Below, in pieces: positions 19,957 to 29,602 of a DNA stretch of 64,000 nucleotides. The notes below the pieces were generated by a model that saw nothing but the letters and a program-made list of their open reading frames with translations, was not told where the DNA came from and made no database searches. Both the position numbers and the translations under genes were made by a program. Every line of letters begins with the position of its first letter. Within the stretch, counting starts at the first letter, position 1. Source of the stretch: Thalassobacterium sedimentorum (lineage in GTDB: Bacteria; Verrucomicrobiota; Verrucomicrobiia; Opitutales; Coraliomargaritaceae); the NCBI RefSeq assembly GCF_031127905.1, contig NZ_JARXIC010000016.1, forward strand, positions 1-64,000. Reading direction: 5' to 3'.

Positions 19957-21267
19957 TCAGAAGCGATTCAACTCAGAGCGCAACAAGGGCATATTATAAA
20001 GATCATCCTTGGTCTGAACGGAAGGGTCGAGCTCGAGCTTCTTTGCTAGCTCCGCAGCCGTCAACCCTCCCTCCTCAAGTTGCTCTTTCAGGTAACGGCA
20101 TTGCTCAGTCTTCATCAATGTCGCAATCCGCTGATCAGGCGCAACCACCTCGAATTCAGTTTCCAAAACAGTGTTCAGCACTTCCAGCGTAATGAACTCG
20201 TCGGCGCTGGCATTCACGGCAGCGGACACGACTTCCTGTAATTGCTTAAAATTGCCGGGCCAGTCATAAGAGAGCAGCACGTAAACCGCTTCCGGGGTAA
20301 ACTCAGCGCCTTGGCTGCGCCCGGCACGCTCTGCTGAGATACGAGCAGTGCGGCGCGCATAAACCGCAATGTCACTCGGACGAAGACTCAGCGATGGCAA
20401 CACCACCCCACATTCTGCAGCCGCCGCTACAAATTCTGAAGTATCGGCACGCTCAGCATTCACAATATAAACCAATAGCAATGGCTCAGAGCCCTCGAGC
20501 TCACGCAGTGCCAGCTCTGTCAATTTATGAGCGCGCGCGATATCCGAAAGCGAATTTATCCGCACACCGATCAGACGGCTCTTTTCAAAGTCAGCCAGCA
20601 CTTCACGCAGCTTGACTATGGCTGCTTCATTCGTATCCGGCAGTGCAAGCACCTCCACGGGCATGTCTCCATTACCACGCCAATTTGAGAGATCCTTGAT
20701 CGCTAACTCAGCATCGCCCCCAACAGACTCCAAGATAAAGAGCTCGCGAGCTTCTTTGGCAATGACCCATGCATTCTGCAAAAAACGGTTTGATAAGAAA
20801 TTACTGGCACTGAAAAACCTCGGCTCCTCTGGATAACTATGCGCGACTCGCTCCGATGCAAGCGAAGCGCCTTCCTGCACAAATTGCTCTTTTTCAATAT
20901 CGGTCATGGGAGCTGAAAAACGCGCTACATGCTGTAAGAAAACCTCCGTATCCAAGGGTTTCTCCATGACCAAGGTAACACTCATATTCGCCACTTTGAC
21001 CAATTCTGGCGTATTCATGAGACCAGACACCAAAATAAAGGGTAAATTAGGATACAGCTCCCGTGCCTTCTTCAAAAAGTCGGCCCCGTCCATCACAGGC
21101 ATCTTATAATCTGAGATCACCAGATCATAAGGAATCTCCTCCAACTGCGTAATTGCCCGCTCAGGGCGAGTTGCCATGTCAACACGATAACTATTCTCAC
21201 GGAGTAAATCCTGCAGCATTTCTGCGTAATTCTCTTCGTCATCTAAAACTAGTATTCGTCCGGCCAT
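19957..21267 (-). CDS. Receiver-domain protein with a degenerate NtrC-type ATPase domain (paralogue 1)
   Basis: A 436-residue protein with an intact receiver domain at about 1-120 (acid pair DDE, phospho-acceptor Asp in SDYKMP, VSG, and the Lys in MEKP). The rest follows the order of a sigma-54 activator ATPase, but the critical motifs are gone: the Walker A position reads LESVGGDAEL, and no GAFTGA loop is visible. The lid helix survives as DWPGNFKQLQE. It also lacks a recognisable Fis-type HTH; the C-terminus has a short helical region (ELAKKLELDPS). It is 40% or so alike in layout to the next gene, its paralogue. It probably acts by protein contact rather than as a sigma-54 activator. It lies 46 bp upstream of the pilB-type gene. 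Confidence 0.8.
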   Translation of the reverse strand: MAGRILVLDDEENYAEMLQDLLRENSYRVDMATRPERAITQLEEIPYDLVISDYKMPVMDGADFLKKARELYPNLPFILVSGLMNTPELVKVANMSVTLVMEKPLDTEVFLQHVARFSAPMTDIEKEQFVQEGASLASERVAHSYPEEPRFFSASNFLSNRFLQNAWVIAKEARELFILESVGGDAELAIKDLSNWRGNGDMPVEVLALPDTNEAAIVKLREVLADFEKSRLIGVRINSLSDIARAHKLTELALRELEGSEPLLLVYIVNAERADTSEFVAAAAECGVVLPSLSLRPSDIAVYARRTARISAERAGRSQGAEFTPEAVYVLLSYDWPGNFKQLQEVVSAAVNASADEFITLEVLNTVLETEFEVVAPDQRIATLMKTEQCRYLKEQLEEGGLTAAELAKKLELDPSVQTKDDLYNMPLLRSELNRF

Positions 21268-21308
21268 ATATATAATTCTGTAAGTGTTCTAAAAAAGCAG
21301 TGAACCAA

Positions 21309-22607
21309 CTATTTCATTTTCGCTTCAATCGAAATCACATCAGTGCCAAAAAAACTGGCAGTCTGACTGCGATCCCCTCCAAAAAGAATAGCAACCGCTC
21401 GCAAATAGTCCACCTGTTGACTGGAAAGATGCGATTCGAAAAGAGTGCGTTGCGAGGCCCCTTCAGTGACTTGAAGTGCCGATTTTACCGTAGCATGGGT
21501 AATCACATCGCCCGGATGTTCTTCGACGATCTGACGTACTATCTGGCGCAATTCTTCAAAATTCCGCTCCCACTTGTGCTGACGAAATAAATCGCGCGCA
21601 GAACGCTCAAAACGAGGTACGGACGCAAGCGCCTGCTCACGCGCCACCTCAACGACCAACTGCTGAGCCATCACCCCAACATCTACCTGACATTCACGCA
21701 GCGGTGGCACACGCACTTCCGCCGTCCCCATCAATATATAGAGATTCTCGTCGATCAAGCCCTCATCAAATAACGAATCTAAATCACCACTCACGCAGAA
21801 TATTGTCCGTAACGAAACACCGATATCTTCAAAGACCCCTTCGTGCTTGGAGAGTGCAGTCGCCAATGTTTTCTGCGCAGCACTCATAGTCTCCAACTCC
21901 AACAATACACAAGTCACTCGCTCCGCACCTGCACGCTTGGCGGCATCAATTAAAGTCAGCGCCTGCTCTTGATCGAACGCACTCGCACTCAGAAAGATAA
22001 ATTGCTCGGCACTACTTTCATAAAAGCCCTGGATATCTTCACAAATGCTGCGGTAATGCATACCAGGCTCCCCAATCAAAGATAGCGTGGATTTAAAATT
22101 GCGCAAACTATACAGACGCTCCGCAAACGCAGCTGAAGCCCCCGATTTGCAAGGATAAGAACGAAATGCAAAACCTAACTTCGCACTCACATCGCTGCCT
22201 AGTCCATCCTCGATGCCGCCAGCAGGCGCACTCTCCAATTTCTTGGCCTCTTCAATCAATTCAGCCGTTCGCTCCAATAAGGAAAAAATATTCAAGGGTT
22301 TGAGAAAAACGCCGCCGACGCCCTCACTAATTAACTCACGAATGGTGTCGTTCTCCAAATAACCGGACACCATGATCACAGGTACCTCAGGCTTGAGTTG
22401 CTTGATCACCTTCATGTATTCCGCTCCCGTCATTTCCGGCATCTTGTGATCCGTCACCACTAGATCATAATCAGTATCGCGGAAGACGTCCACCGCCTCA
22501 ATAGGATCAGTCAATGACGTCACTACGTAATCGGCTTGCTCGAAAATATCAGTCAGCAGACTGTTAAAGTCTGCATCATCATCTAGAATTAAAACGCTGT
22601 ATGGCAT
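21309..22607 (-). CDS. Receiver-domain protein with a degenerate NtrC-type ATPase domain (paralogue 2)
   Basis: A 432-residue paralogue of the gene that follows it. The receiver domain (about 1-120) has the acid pair DDD, phospho-acceptor Asp in VTDHKMPEMTGAEY, VSG and Lys in FLKP. The ATPase-like region keeps a trace of Walker A (GEPGMHYRS, with the Lys lost) and the segments VPPLREC and WERNFEELRQIV, but no GAFTGA loop. The C-terminal helix (QTASFFGTD) resembles a truncated Fis-like end. It sits 41 bp before paralogue 1 and 26 bp after the MshEN-like gene, all one strand, so these four genes look like one operon with pilB. Loss of nucleotide-binding residues implies a non-catalytic role. 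Confidence 0.8.
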   Translation of the reverse strand: MPYSVLILDDDADFNSLLTDIFEQADYVVTSLTDPIEAVDVFRDTDYDLVVTDHKMPEMTGAEYMKVIKQLKPEVPVIMVSGYLENDTIRELISEGVGGVFLKPLNIFSLLERTAELIEEAKKLESAPAGGIEDGLGSDVSAKLGFAFRSYPCKSGASAAFAERLYSLRNFKSTLSLIGEPGMHYRSICEDIQGFYESSAEQFIFLSASAFDQEQALTLIDAAKRAGAERVTCVLLELETMSAAQKTLATALSKHEGVFEDIGVSLRTIFCVSGDLDSLFDEGLIDENLYILMGTAEVRVPPLRECQVDVGVMAQQLVVEVAREQALASVPRFERSARDLFRQHKWERNFEELRQIVRQIVEEHPGDVITHATVKSALQVTEGASQRTLFESHLSSQQVDYLRAVAILFGGDRSQTASFFGTDVISIEAKMK

Positions 22608-22633
22608 ATAAAGTTGAGTCGACTCGTTGAAAA

Positions 22634-23146
22634 TTATAATTCGTCCTTAGCCGTGTCTTCGGCTTCGTGGATCTCCTCGATACGCTCAAGTGCGCGACTG
22701 AATGAAGATGTTGATGTTCCATACCAGATCACACGACCGTCGAGTACACTTTCCCAATGCTTAACCACAGGTGCACTCATGTAGTAACAAGTAGCCACCA
22801 TATAGGTGCCCTCTACATAATCAAATGGAACCGTAGAGGAAGCCCAGCACAGCGATAAATCCACATTCATCGGGCGCAATGACTGCAATTCGACATAGGC
22901 CAAGTCAATTAACCCCAGTTTTTCCTCTTCCACTAAATACTCCAATAACTTTGCTTCTTCGAGCTTTTTAAGCTCAAACAAAAGAGTCGAAAGAATCGAT
23001 GCACGTTTCAAATCGGCCGATTGAATCGCCTCCATAAACTTGCCATTGGCTTCTTCCAGATCAGACGAAGAGACCAGCCCCTTGTCGACAAGGGCAGAAC
23101 CTAAGAAACGATTACTACGGAGAATTAAGGCGCGGTGCTGCTGCAT
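22634..23146 (-). CDS. Stand-alone MshEN-like protein
   Basis: A 170-residue protein that resembles the N-terminal domain of GspE/PilB motors without the motor. Residues about 13-35 follow the MshEN helix pattern LG-x2-LV-x2-G-L-x5-L-x2-A (FLGSALVDKGLVSSSDLEEA), which in characterised MshEN domains binds cyclic di-GMP. The second half (about 90-165) has the typical beta-alpha pattern of that fold, including VPFDYVEGTYMVA. It is the first gene of the operon containing the pseudo-NtrC pair and pilB. A role in sensing a nucleotide and signalling to pilus assembly is an inference; binding residues cannot be verified by eye. Confidence 0.6.
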   Translation of the reverse strand: MQQHRALILRSNRFLGSALVDKGLVSSSDLEEANGKFMEAIQSADLKRASILSTLLFELKKLEEAKLLEYLVEEEKLGLIDLAYVELQSLRPMNVDLSLCWASSTVPFDYVEGTYMVATCYYMSAPVVKHWESVLDGRVIWYGTSTSSFSRALERIEEIHEAEDTAKDEL

Positions 23147-23295
23147 GGTTAAATTTCTCAGTAAACATGCGGCACGATCGCCTGCAAGGTCAAGACATCA
23201 GAAGCGTGAATCCATACGAAAAATCCTACTATACTAAATTCGTAAATTTATAGTTAAAAGGGAGATACCCCACCACAACAGTCTAATCCAACTGC

Positions 23296-24771
23296 CTACG
23301 GTCGAATCGCCAAATAAGTAACATGTCCTCGGTAATACACATACACACGGCTCACACGACGCGACTCCAGTAATGTACGTCCATGCTCAATGGATTCAGG
23401 CACCACTCCATTAATTTCAACAAAGACCAATCCCGGCGCCAACGAATCTACATACGGTGAATCCTCAGCCACCTCGTCCACGACCAGCCCCTGAATTTCA
23501 TCGCTCAAACCATACTTCTGACGCTGTGCCGCATCCATTCGCGTAAAACTCACACCCTCGAGCAAAGTAGCACGCAGCGTCCCCGTACCGTAGGGATCAT
23601 TCGGATCTCCCAAAACTACGTCTAATTCTTTTAGAACACCCGCACGCCGAAACTGAACCCGCACAGATGCCCCGGGAGGACTCGCCGCCACCTGAATGCG
23701 CAAATCCTTTATATCCTCCACCGCCCCATCATTAATCCCGACAATAACATCCCCCGCCACGAGGCCAGCCACTGCCGCCGGCAAGCCCTCAACGACCGAT
23801 TCTACCAGCACCCCGGTTCCCTCCGGCACTTTAAACGCTTCAGCATACTCAGCATTCACATCTTTTAACTGTATACCAAGAATCCCACGACGCACTTCCC
23901 CATCACGCACTAATGCCAGTGCAATTGACCGCGCAAAAGTTGAGGGAATGGCAAAGCCGAGCCCAATACTGCCCCCACTGCGCGAGAGTATCGCCGTATT
24001 AATACCTACCAGACGCCCATAGGCATCCACCAAGGCTCCACCAGAGTTACCGGGATTGATCGGCGCATCGGTTTGAATAAAACTCTCATAGCCCAATTCC
24101 CCTAAAATCGACAAATTACCACGCTTGGTCGCCGAGACAATCCCCTGAGTAATTGTCAACCCCACCCCCATCGGATTGCCAATCGCAAAAACCACATCCC
24201 CGACCTCTAACTGATCACTGTCCGCAACAGGTAAATACGGTAAATGGTCCGCTTCCACCTTAAGCACCGCCAGATCGCTCCGCGGGTCCCGCCCCACTAG
24301 CTGTGCCGTTAATTCACGCCCGTCATTCAATTCCACTAATATCTCGTCCGCAGGCTCACCATCCCGCGCTGTGATCACATGATTATTAGTCAAAATATAG
24401 CCGTCGGCGGCGATCACCACCCCCGAGCCCACGCCCTCATTAATACGGCGCTCAATTTCCTCCGGTTCCTCGCGGTCAGGAGTCGGCAGCCCATAGTAAC
24501 GTCGCAGCATTTCAATTCGAGGGTCCATCCCCCGCTGCCGAATATAGCGCAAAATACTCGCTGAGTGCACCGCCACGACCGCCTCTTTAGCCGGTTTCAA
24601 AATCGGCGCATAACTCGTCAAATAATTCGGATCTTCACGATCGACGGCCTGCGTGTCCAAAGGCAACTCAAACCCCTCCGAGGCCAGCGCGCCGTGATTC
24701 ACACCCAAAAAACATACCCAATATAACAATCCGCGAAAAACAAAATGAATGAATCTATGCATAGTATACAT
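23296..24771 (-). CDS. HtrA/DegP-family periplasmic serine protease
   Basis: A 491-residue exported protease and quality-control factor. A signal peptide lies at about 1-31 (possible start at the ATG at 24762, giving MHRFIHFV). The trypsin-like domain has the triad His131 (NNHVIT), Asp166 (RSDLA) and Ser243 (GNSGGAL). A PDZ domain follows at about 295-390 (RRGILGIQLKDV, VAGLVAGDVIVGIND), and a second, more divergent PDZ-like region fills the C-terminus. The layout resembles DegP/DegQ, but the N-terminal segment before the protease (about 40-110) is longer than usual and contains a Glu/Arg-rich stretch. It is divergent from the efflux operon at 24859. Confidence 0.93.
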   Translation of the reverse strand: MYTMHRFIHFVFRGLLYWVCFLGVNHGALASEGFELPLDTQAVDREDPNYLTSYAPILKPAKEAVVAVHSASILRYIRQRGMDPRIEMLRRYYGLPTPDREEPEEIERRINEGVGSGVVIAADGYILTNNHVITARDGEPADEILVELNDGRELTAQLVGRDPRSDLAVLKVEADHLPYLPVADSDQLEVGDVVFAIGNPMGVGLTITQGIVSATKRGNLSILGELGYESFIQTDAPINPGNSGGALVDAYGRLVGINTAILSRSGGSIGLGFAIPSTFARSIALALVRDGEVRRGILGIQLKDVNAEYAEAFKVPEGTGVLVESVVEGLPAAVAGLVAGDVIVGINDGAVEDIKDLRIQVAASPPGASVRVQFRRAGVLKELDVVLGDPNDPYGTGTLRATLLEGVSFTRMDAAQRQKYGLSDEIQGLVVDEVAEDSPYVDSLAPGLVFVEINGVVPESIEHGRTLLESRRVSRVYVYYRGHVTYLAIRP

Positions 24772-24858
24772 TGAGAAAAAAACGCAAAAAAAGTTCCAGC
24801 TTAATGCATTCTAAAGGTTCGTCCTGCTACACTCATCACATCCTCAACCCAATGCGAT

Positions 24859-26316
24859 ATGATCAAGCAGAACCATACATCGATTCAACAATTCCTCAGT
24901 GCCGGAGCAATCACACTCAGTTTAGGCTGGTTGACTGCCTGCGCCACGACCTCCTCCTCGCTCGAGCAAAAGGCCCACTTCGACACACAGCTTCCACACA
25001 CCTGGCAATCAGTCAACTCTAGCCAATCCACCCTCGATACAGCAGCACTTAGCCGGTGGTGGCAACGCTTTGACGACCCGCAAATGGAAGCACTCATCAC
25101 CGATGCCATAGAAAAAAATCCAGACCTGCGCTCGGCACTCTCTACCATCCGTCAAGCCCGTGCGGAACGGGGGCTGGAAAGCGCGGAACTCTGGCCCTCA
25201 CTGGCTGCCAGCATCGCTGGATCGGGCACACAGACCAGAGACCTGAACAATTCAAATTCCACCCACTCGGACAGCTACCAAGCAGCACTGGACGCAAGCT
25301 GGGAGGTGGATCTCTTCGGACGTCAACAACAGTATGTGGCCGCTGCCGATGCGGCACTCGCTGCCAGCGAAGAGGACTATCGCCAAGCCCAGGTCACACT
25401 CGCAGCGGAAGTGGCCTCGACCTATCTCACTCTCTGCAGCTACACCACTCAACTAGACATTGTCCGCCAAAATTTAGCCACACGCGAAAGCACTCAGGAA
25501 ATTGTGCAATGGCAAGAACAGGCTGGTGAAAGTGATGCTCTCAATAGCCAACAATCAATCGCTGCAACTGAGCAAGTGCGTGCCCAAATCCCGGAACTGG
25601 AACAAAGCCTGGTAGAAACCCGTAACAGCTTAGCCATCCTAACTGGCCGCACGCCCGCAGCACTACAGGGCCAGCTACAATTGCCCACCAGCTTTCCTAG
25701 CGCTCCCGCCAACATTGCCGTCGGCATTCCAGCGGAAACACTGCGCCAACGTCCCGACATTCGTTCAAGCGAAAATACAATTCTTGCAGCTCAGGCGCGC
25801 TTAACAGCAGCAGAACGCAGTCGCCTGCCATCACTCAATCTGAGCGGATCCATAGGAATTGAAGCACTCCAAGCGGGCGACCTCCTGGATCCACAATCCT
25901 TAATCAGTAATCTAGCCGCAGGGCTGAGTGCCCCGCTCTGGGATGCAGGCCGAATTCGCCGCAACATCGAAGTTCAAAATGAACTCCTCCAGCAAGCATA
26001 TCTAGAATACGAAAACACTGTGCTCAACGCACTAGCTGAAGTCGAAAATGCGCTCAGTTCGATCGATAAGCGTAACCAGCAAATCACGACTCTTCAACGT
26101 GCCTGTGAAGCCGCACAAAATGCCACTCAACTGGCTCAACTACAGTATAAAGCCGGCGAGGTCGACCTGCTCACGGTACTGGATGCCCAAAGAACCGAAC
26201 TTAGTCTCGATCAAAGCCTCACCAGCACCCAAGCCGAGGCTCTCAACGCACATGTGCAACTCTATAAAGCACTCGGCGGCGGCTGGGACACTTCTTCTGC
26301 AAACGAAACACTGTAA
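24859..26316 (+). CDS. Outer-membrane efflux lipoprotein, NodT/TolC family
   Basis: A 485-residue outer-membrane factor. The signal ends in a lipobox LTAC (Cys near residue 28), so the mature protein is lipid-anchored. Two OEP repeats follow (about 70-260 and 285-475), rich in long helices, with typical signatures such as SRWWQRFDDPQM, LDASWEVDLFGRQ and SAPLWDAGRIRRN. It forms the outer-membrane channel of a tripartite exporter. It is the first gene of the operon with macA, macB-type ATPase, permease and a two-component system, separated from macA by 12 bp. Confidence 0.92.
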   Translation: MIKQNHTSIQQFLSAGAITLSLGWLTACATTSSSLEQKAHFDTQLPHTWQSVNSSQSTLDTAALSRWWQRFDDPQMEALITDAIEKNPDLRSALSTIRQARAERGLESAELWPSLAASIAGSGTQTRDLNNSNSTHSDSYQAALDASWEVDLFGRQQQYVAAADAALAASEEDYRQAQVTLAAEVASTYLTLCSYTTQLDIVRQNLATRESTQEIVQWQEQAGESDALNSQQSIAATEQVRAQIPELEQSLVETRNSLAILTGRTPAALQGQLQLPTSFPSAPANIAVGIPAETLRQRPDIRSSENTILAAQARLTAAERSRLPSLNLSGSIGIEALQAGDLLDPQSLISNLAAGLSAPLWDAGRIRRNIEVQNELLQQAYLEYENTVLNALAEVENALSSIDKRNQQITTLQRACEAAQNATQLAQLQYKAGEVDLLTVLDAQRTELSLDQSLTSTQAEALNAHVQLYKALGGGWDTSSANETL

Positions 26317-26328
26317 TTGATTATCCTT

Positions 26329-27651
26329 ATGAAAGATCCAAACAAACAGTCGAGCACCGACCTCAGCCAAGCGATACAAGCTGGCAGCCATACGACCAAT
26401 TCTAAAAAGCGCTATTATGCCATCGGCATCGTCCTGCTGCTCGCGCTCAGCGCTTGGTATTTCTATAGCCAGCGCGCTCAAGCACAGTCCCGTGGGCCAA
26501 GTTTTAAAACCCATGCACTACAACGCGGCGACATTCGTCTCACCGTTACCGCCACTGGTAATCTGGAACCCACCAATGAAGTCTCTGTGGGCAGTGAGCT
26601 CTCCGGCACCACGGTAGAAGTGTATGTCGACACCAACGACCAGGTCACCAAAGGCCAGCCCTTGGCACGACTCGACACCGTCACGCTGGAAAATCAGCTC
26701 AAATCCAGTAAAGCCGCACTCGAATCTGCCAAGGCGGCGCTACTTCAAAAGCAAGCCACTCTGACGGAAGCCGAGGCGACGCTGACACGCCAACAAGAAT
26801 TGCAACGACTCAGCGGCGGTAAACTTCCTTCCAAAGCAGACTACGCCACCACCGTCGCTGCGGTGGAACGTGCCAAGGCCGACATCACCAGCGCCGAAGC
26901 CGCCATCAGCGAAGCCCAGGCCGACGTCGAGACCAAGGCCAACAGCCTGTCCAAAGCACTCATCGTATCGCCCACCAATGGCATTGTGCTCAGTCGCAGC
27001 ATTGAGGTCGGTCAAACCGTGGCCGCAAGCTACTCCACACCCGAACTCTTCATTGTCGCGGAGGACCTCTCCCAAATGGAACTGGAAGTCGCTGTCGCTG
27101 AAGCTGACATCGGTCGCGTGGCCGCCGGACAAAAAGCGAGTTTCACCGTCGACGCCTGGCCAGACCGTAGCTTCGAAGCCATCGTACTGAAGGTCGCCTA
27201 CGGCTCCGAAGTCACCGACAATGTGGTCACTTACGAAACGGACCTATCAGTCAGCAACGAGGATCTTAGCCTACGCCCGGGGATGACAGCCACTGCCGAC
27301 ATCGACGTAGCACATCATCAAAACGTGCTCATCGTTCCGGTCGCCGCCCTGCGCTTTAGCCCCACACCTCCCGATCAACTCAGCGCCAAAGCGAGCACAG
27401 AAAAAACTTCTTTTCTTGATAGTCTGATCCCGCGCCCGAAACGGCCTGGTTCTCAAAGAGGCAGCCGCCCGGAAGGTATGATGCCAACCAAAACCGATGG
27501 TGCATCCACCATTTGGATACTTGAAGATGGCCACCCTAAGCCAGTCGAAGTCCAGCTCGGCATTAGCGATGGCAGCTACACAGAAGTCATCTCAGACGAA
27601 ATTAGCGAAGGCACTCAAGTCATCCTCAGTGAAAGCAATACCAGACTATGA
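26329..27651 (+). CDS. macA: Periplasmic adaptor subunit, MacA/HlyD type
   Basis: A 440-residue membrane-fusion protein with one N-terminal membrane anchor (about 25-45) and no lipobox. The lipoyl-barrel halves flank a long coiled-coil hairpin rich in Ala/Lys/Glu (about 115-215: SKAALESAKAALLQKQ). The usual adaptor signatures appear as LEPTNEVSVGSELSGTV-like and RPGMTATADI. A Pro/Arg/Ser-rich insert lies at about 350-390. It couples the MacB-type ATPase/permease to the outer-membrane channel. A TTG at 26317 would extend it by four residues; the ATG at 26329 is preferred. Its stop overlaps the next start (ATGA). Confidence 0.9.
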   Translation: MKDPNKQSSTDLSQAIQAGSHTTNSKKRYYAIGIVLLLALSAWYFYSQRAQAQSRGPSFKTHALQRGDIRLTVTATGNLEPTNEVSVGSELSGTTVEVYVDTNDQVTKGQPLARLDTVTLENQLKSSKAALESAKAALLQKQATLTEAEATLTRQQELQRLSGGKLPSKADYATTVAAVERAKADITSAEAAISEAQADVETKANSLSKALIVSPTNGIVLSRSIEVGQTVAASYSTPELFIVAEDLSQMELEVAVAEADIGRVAAGQKASFTVDAWPDRSFEAIVLKVAYGSEVTDNVVTYETDLSVSNEDLSLRPGMTATADIDVAHHQNVLIVPVAALRFSPTPPDQLSAKASTEKTSFLDSLIPRPKRPGSQRGSRPEGMMPTKTDGASTIWILEDGHPKPVEVQLGISDGSYTEVISDEISEGTQVILSESNTRL

Positions 27652-28364
27652 GCACACCCACCTCCACTCTCATCGAGTTGAACAATCTGACCAAGACCTA
27701 CGGTCAGGGCAGCGCCGCATTTCAGGCTCTCAAGGGCATCAACCTAAAGATCGATAAAGGTGAATTCGTCTCTATCATGGGGCCCAGCGGCTCGGGTAAA
27801 TCGACTTTGATGAACCTGCTCGGCTGCCTGGACCGGCCCACTACAGGTGCCTATCGCTATGAAGGGATTGCCGTGGAAAGCTTAAACTCGGTGCAACGCT
27901 CCCTGTTGCGACGCTACGCTCTGGGCTTCATCTTTCAAGGCTTCAACTTACTCGCCCGCACCAGTGCCATCGAAAACGTCGAACTGCCCCTGCTCTACCG
28001 TGGCATTAAGCGCGCCGAACGTCATGAAATGGCACGCCGGGCACTCGCCCAAGTCGGCCTCCCCGATAAAGAGCGTAACACCCCGGCCGAGCTCTCGGGA
28101 GGACAACAACAACGCGTCGCCATTGCTCGGGCGATTGTAACTAATCCCAGCACGCTTTTCGCCGATGAGCCCACCGGCAATCTGGACTCACAAACGACCT
28201 GTGAAATTATGGAGCTCTTGACCCAACTCAACAGTGAGCGCGGCATTACTATTCTCATGGTCACTCACGAAGATGATGTCGCTCAATATGCCAAACGCAC
28301 CGTGCGCGTGATTGATGGCCTCATTGATCACGATCAGACACACCACCGAATCGCAGCCCAATAA
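27648..28364 (+). CDS. ABC exporter ATP-binding subunit, MacB/LolD type
   Basis: A 238-residue ABC ATPase. Walker [10 protein letters not shown] is near residues 45-53, the Q-loop lies in [14 protein letters not shown], the signature LSGGQQQR follows ERNTPAE, and Walker [11 protein letters not shown] is followed by the H-loop VTHEDD. The sequence is of the MacB/LolD/FtsE class. MacB in E. coli fuses ATPase and permease; here they are separate genes, as in many LolCDE- or YknYZ-like systems. The start codon overlaps the macA stop by 4 bp (ATGA), and the permease follows 5 bp later. Confidence 0.93.
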   Translation: MSTPTSTLIELNNLTKTYGQGSAAFQALKGINLKIDKGEFVSIMGPSGSGKSTLMNLLGCLDRPTTGAYRYEGIAVESLNSVQRSLLRRYALGFIFQGFNLLARTSAIENVELPLLYRGIKRAERHEMARRALAQVGLPDKERNTPAELSGGQQQRVAIARAIVTNPSTLFADEPTGNLDSQTTCEIMELLTQLNSERGITILMVTHEDDVAQYAKRTVRVIDGLIDHDQTHHRIAAQ

Positions 28365-28369
28365 TCGCT

Positions 28370-29593
28370 ATGCTTATTATGCTCACCAACGCATTCTTAA
28401 TCGCCCTCCGGGAGATTAAACGCAATTTAACCCGCGCCTTTCTCACCGTGCTCGGCATCATCATCGGCGTCGCCGCTGTGGTCACCATGGTCACTCTGGG
28501 GGAAGGCACGACCGCCGCCGTGAAAAACCAGATTTCCGATCTGGGTAGTAATTTGGTCATGGTCCGGCCTGGCTCCGGCTTCGGCCCCCGGGCATCCTCC
28601 GCAGGTGTTCCCAATTTCACCGAGTCGGATGTCACGGCGATCGCCGAACAAATCTCTGGGGTGGCCGCCATCGCCCCGGTGCGCACAGCATCACTCAGCA
28701 CCATTTATCTGCAAGAGGCCCGCAATACCAGCATTATCGGCACGACAGTAGACTACTTCAGCATTAATAAATGGTCACTCGCCTCAGGACGTTTCTTCAC
28801 CGAAGCAGATGCCCGCACGGGCGAAGCGGTTGCCGTCATTGGTAACACCGTCAAAACCGAACTCTTCGGCAGCGAAGACCCGATCGGTAAAAAGATCCGA
28901 GTCGGCCAGGCCTCGCTACAAGTAATCGGCCTACTGAAAGCCAAAGGTCAGGCCGGCATGGGCGATCAAGACGATACCATCGTCGTGCCGCTCACAACCA
29001 TGCAGCGGCGCCTCGGCGGGCGCACCTCCTCCCGCGATGTCAGCCAAATGAGCATCTCCGCCGAGGACGATTACAACAGTGACCTGCTCATCAGCGAAAT
29101 TTCTTCCTTACTGCGGCAGCGCCGCAATATTCAAAGCAATCAGGACGATAATTTCACCGTGTTCGATACACGTCAAATCGCGGAAACCCTGAGTTCCTCC
29201 ACCGAGCTGATGACCATGCTACTCTCCGCCGTGGCGGGGGTCTCGCTACTCGTGGGGGGCATCGGCATTATGAATATCATGTTGGTTTCAGTCACCGAGC
29301 GCACGCGGGAAATTGGGATTCGCCTCGCCATTGGTGCCACAGCCAAAGAAGTGCTCTGGCAATTCTTAGTGGAAGCCCTCACGCTCTCCTGTGTCGGCGG
29401 CATGATCGGAATCGGTCTGGCCCTTGTTTTCTGCCAAGTTCTTGCGCCGCTGATCCAGATTCCCTTCAGTTTCAACTTAGAGATCAACCTCATCGCATTT
29501 GCCTTCTCCGCCATTGTCGGCATCGTGTTCGGCTTTGCCCCCGCACGCCGAGCCTCCAAGCTTGATCCCATCGACGCGCTGCGTCATGAATAA
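28370..29593 (+). CDS. ABC exporter permease, MacB/FtsX family
   Basis: A 407-residue inner-membrane permease. The first membrane helix (about 18-40) is followed by a large periplasmic MacB core domain (about 45-265) and the FtsX domain with three helices (about 285-400), including LVGGIGIMNIMLVSVTERTREIGIR and the C-terminal FGFAPARRASKLDPIDALRHE. These tails are family hallmarks. The system probably uses mechanotransmission to push a substrate (macrolide, peptide or lipoprotein) out through the outer-membrane channel. The substrate is not evident. Confidence 0.92.
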   Translation: MLIMLTNAFLIALREIKRNLTRAFLTVLGIIIGVAAVVTMVTLGEGTTAAVKNQISDLGSNLVMVRPGSGFGPRASSAGVPNFTESDVTAIAEQISGVAAIAPVRTASLSTIYLQEARNTSIIGTTVDYFSINKWSLASGRFFTEADARTGEAVAVIGNTVKTELFGSEDPIGKKIRVGQASLQVIGLLKAKGQAGMGDQDDTIVVPLTTMQRRLGGRTSSRDVSQMSISAEDDYNSDLLISEISSLLRQRRNIQSNQDDNFTVFDTRQIAETLSSSTELMTMLLSAVAGVSLLVGGIGIMNIMLVSVTERTREIGIRLAIGATAKEVLWQFLVEALTLSCVGGMIGIGLALVFCQVLAPLIQIPFSFNLEINLIAFAFSAIVGIVFGFAPARRASKLDPIDALRHE

Positions 29594-29602
29594 GACACAA
29601 CC

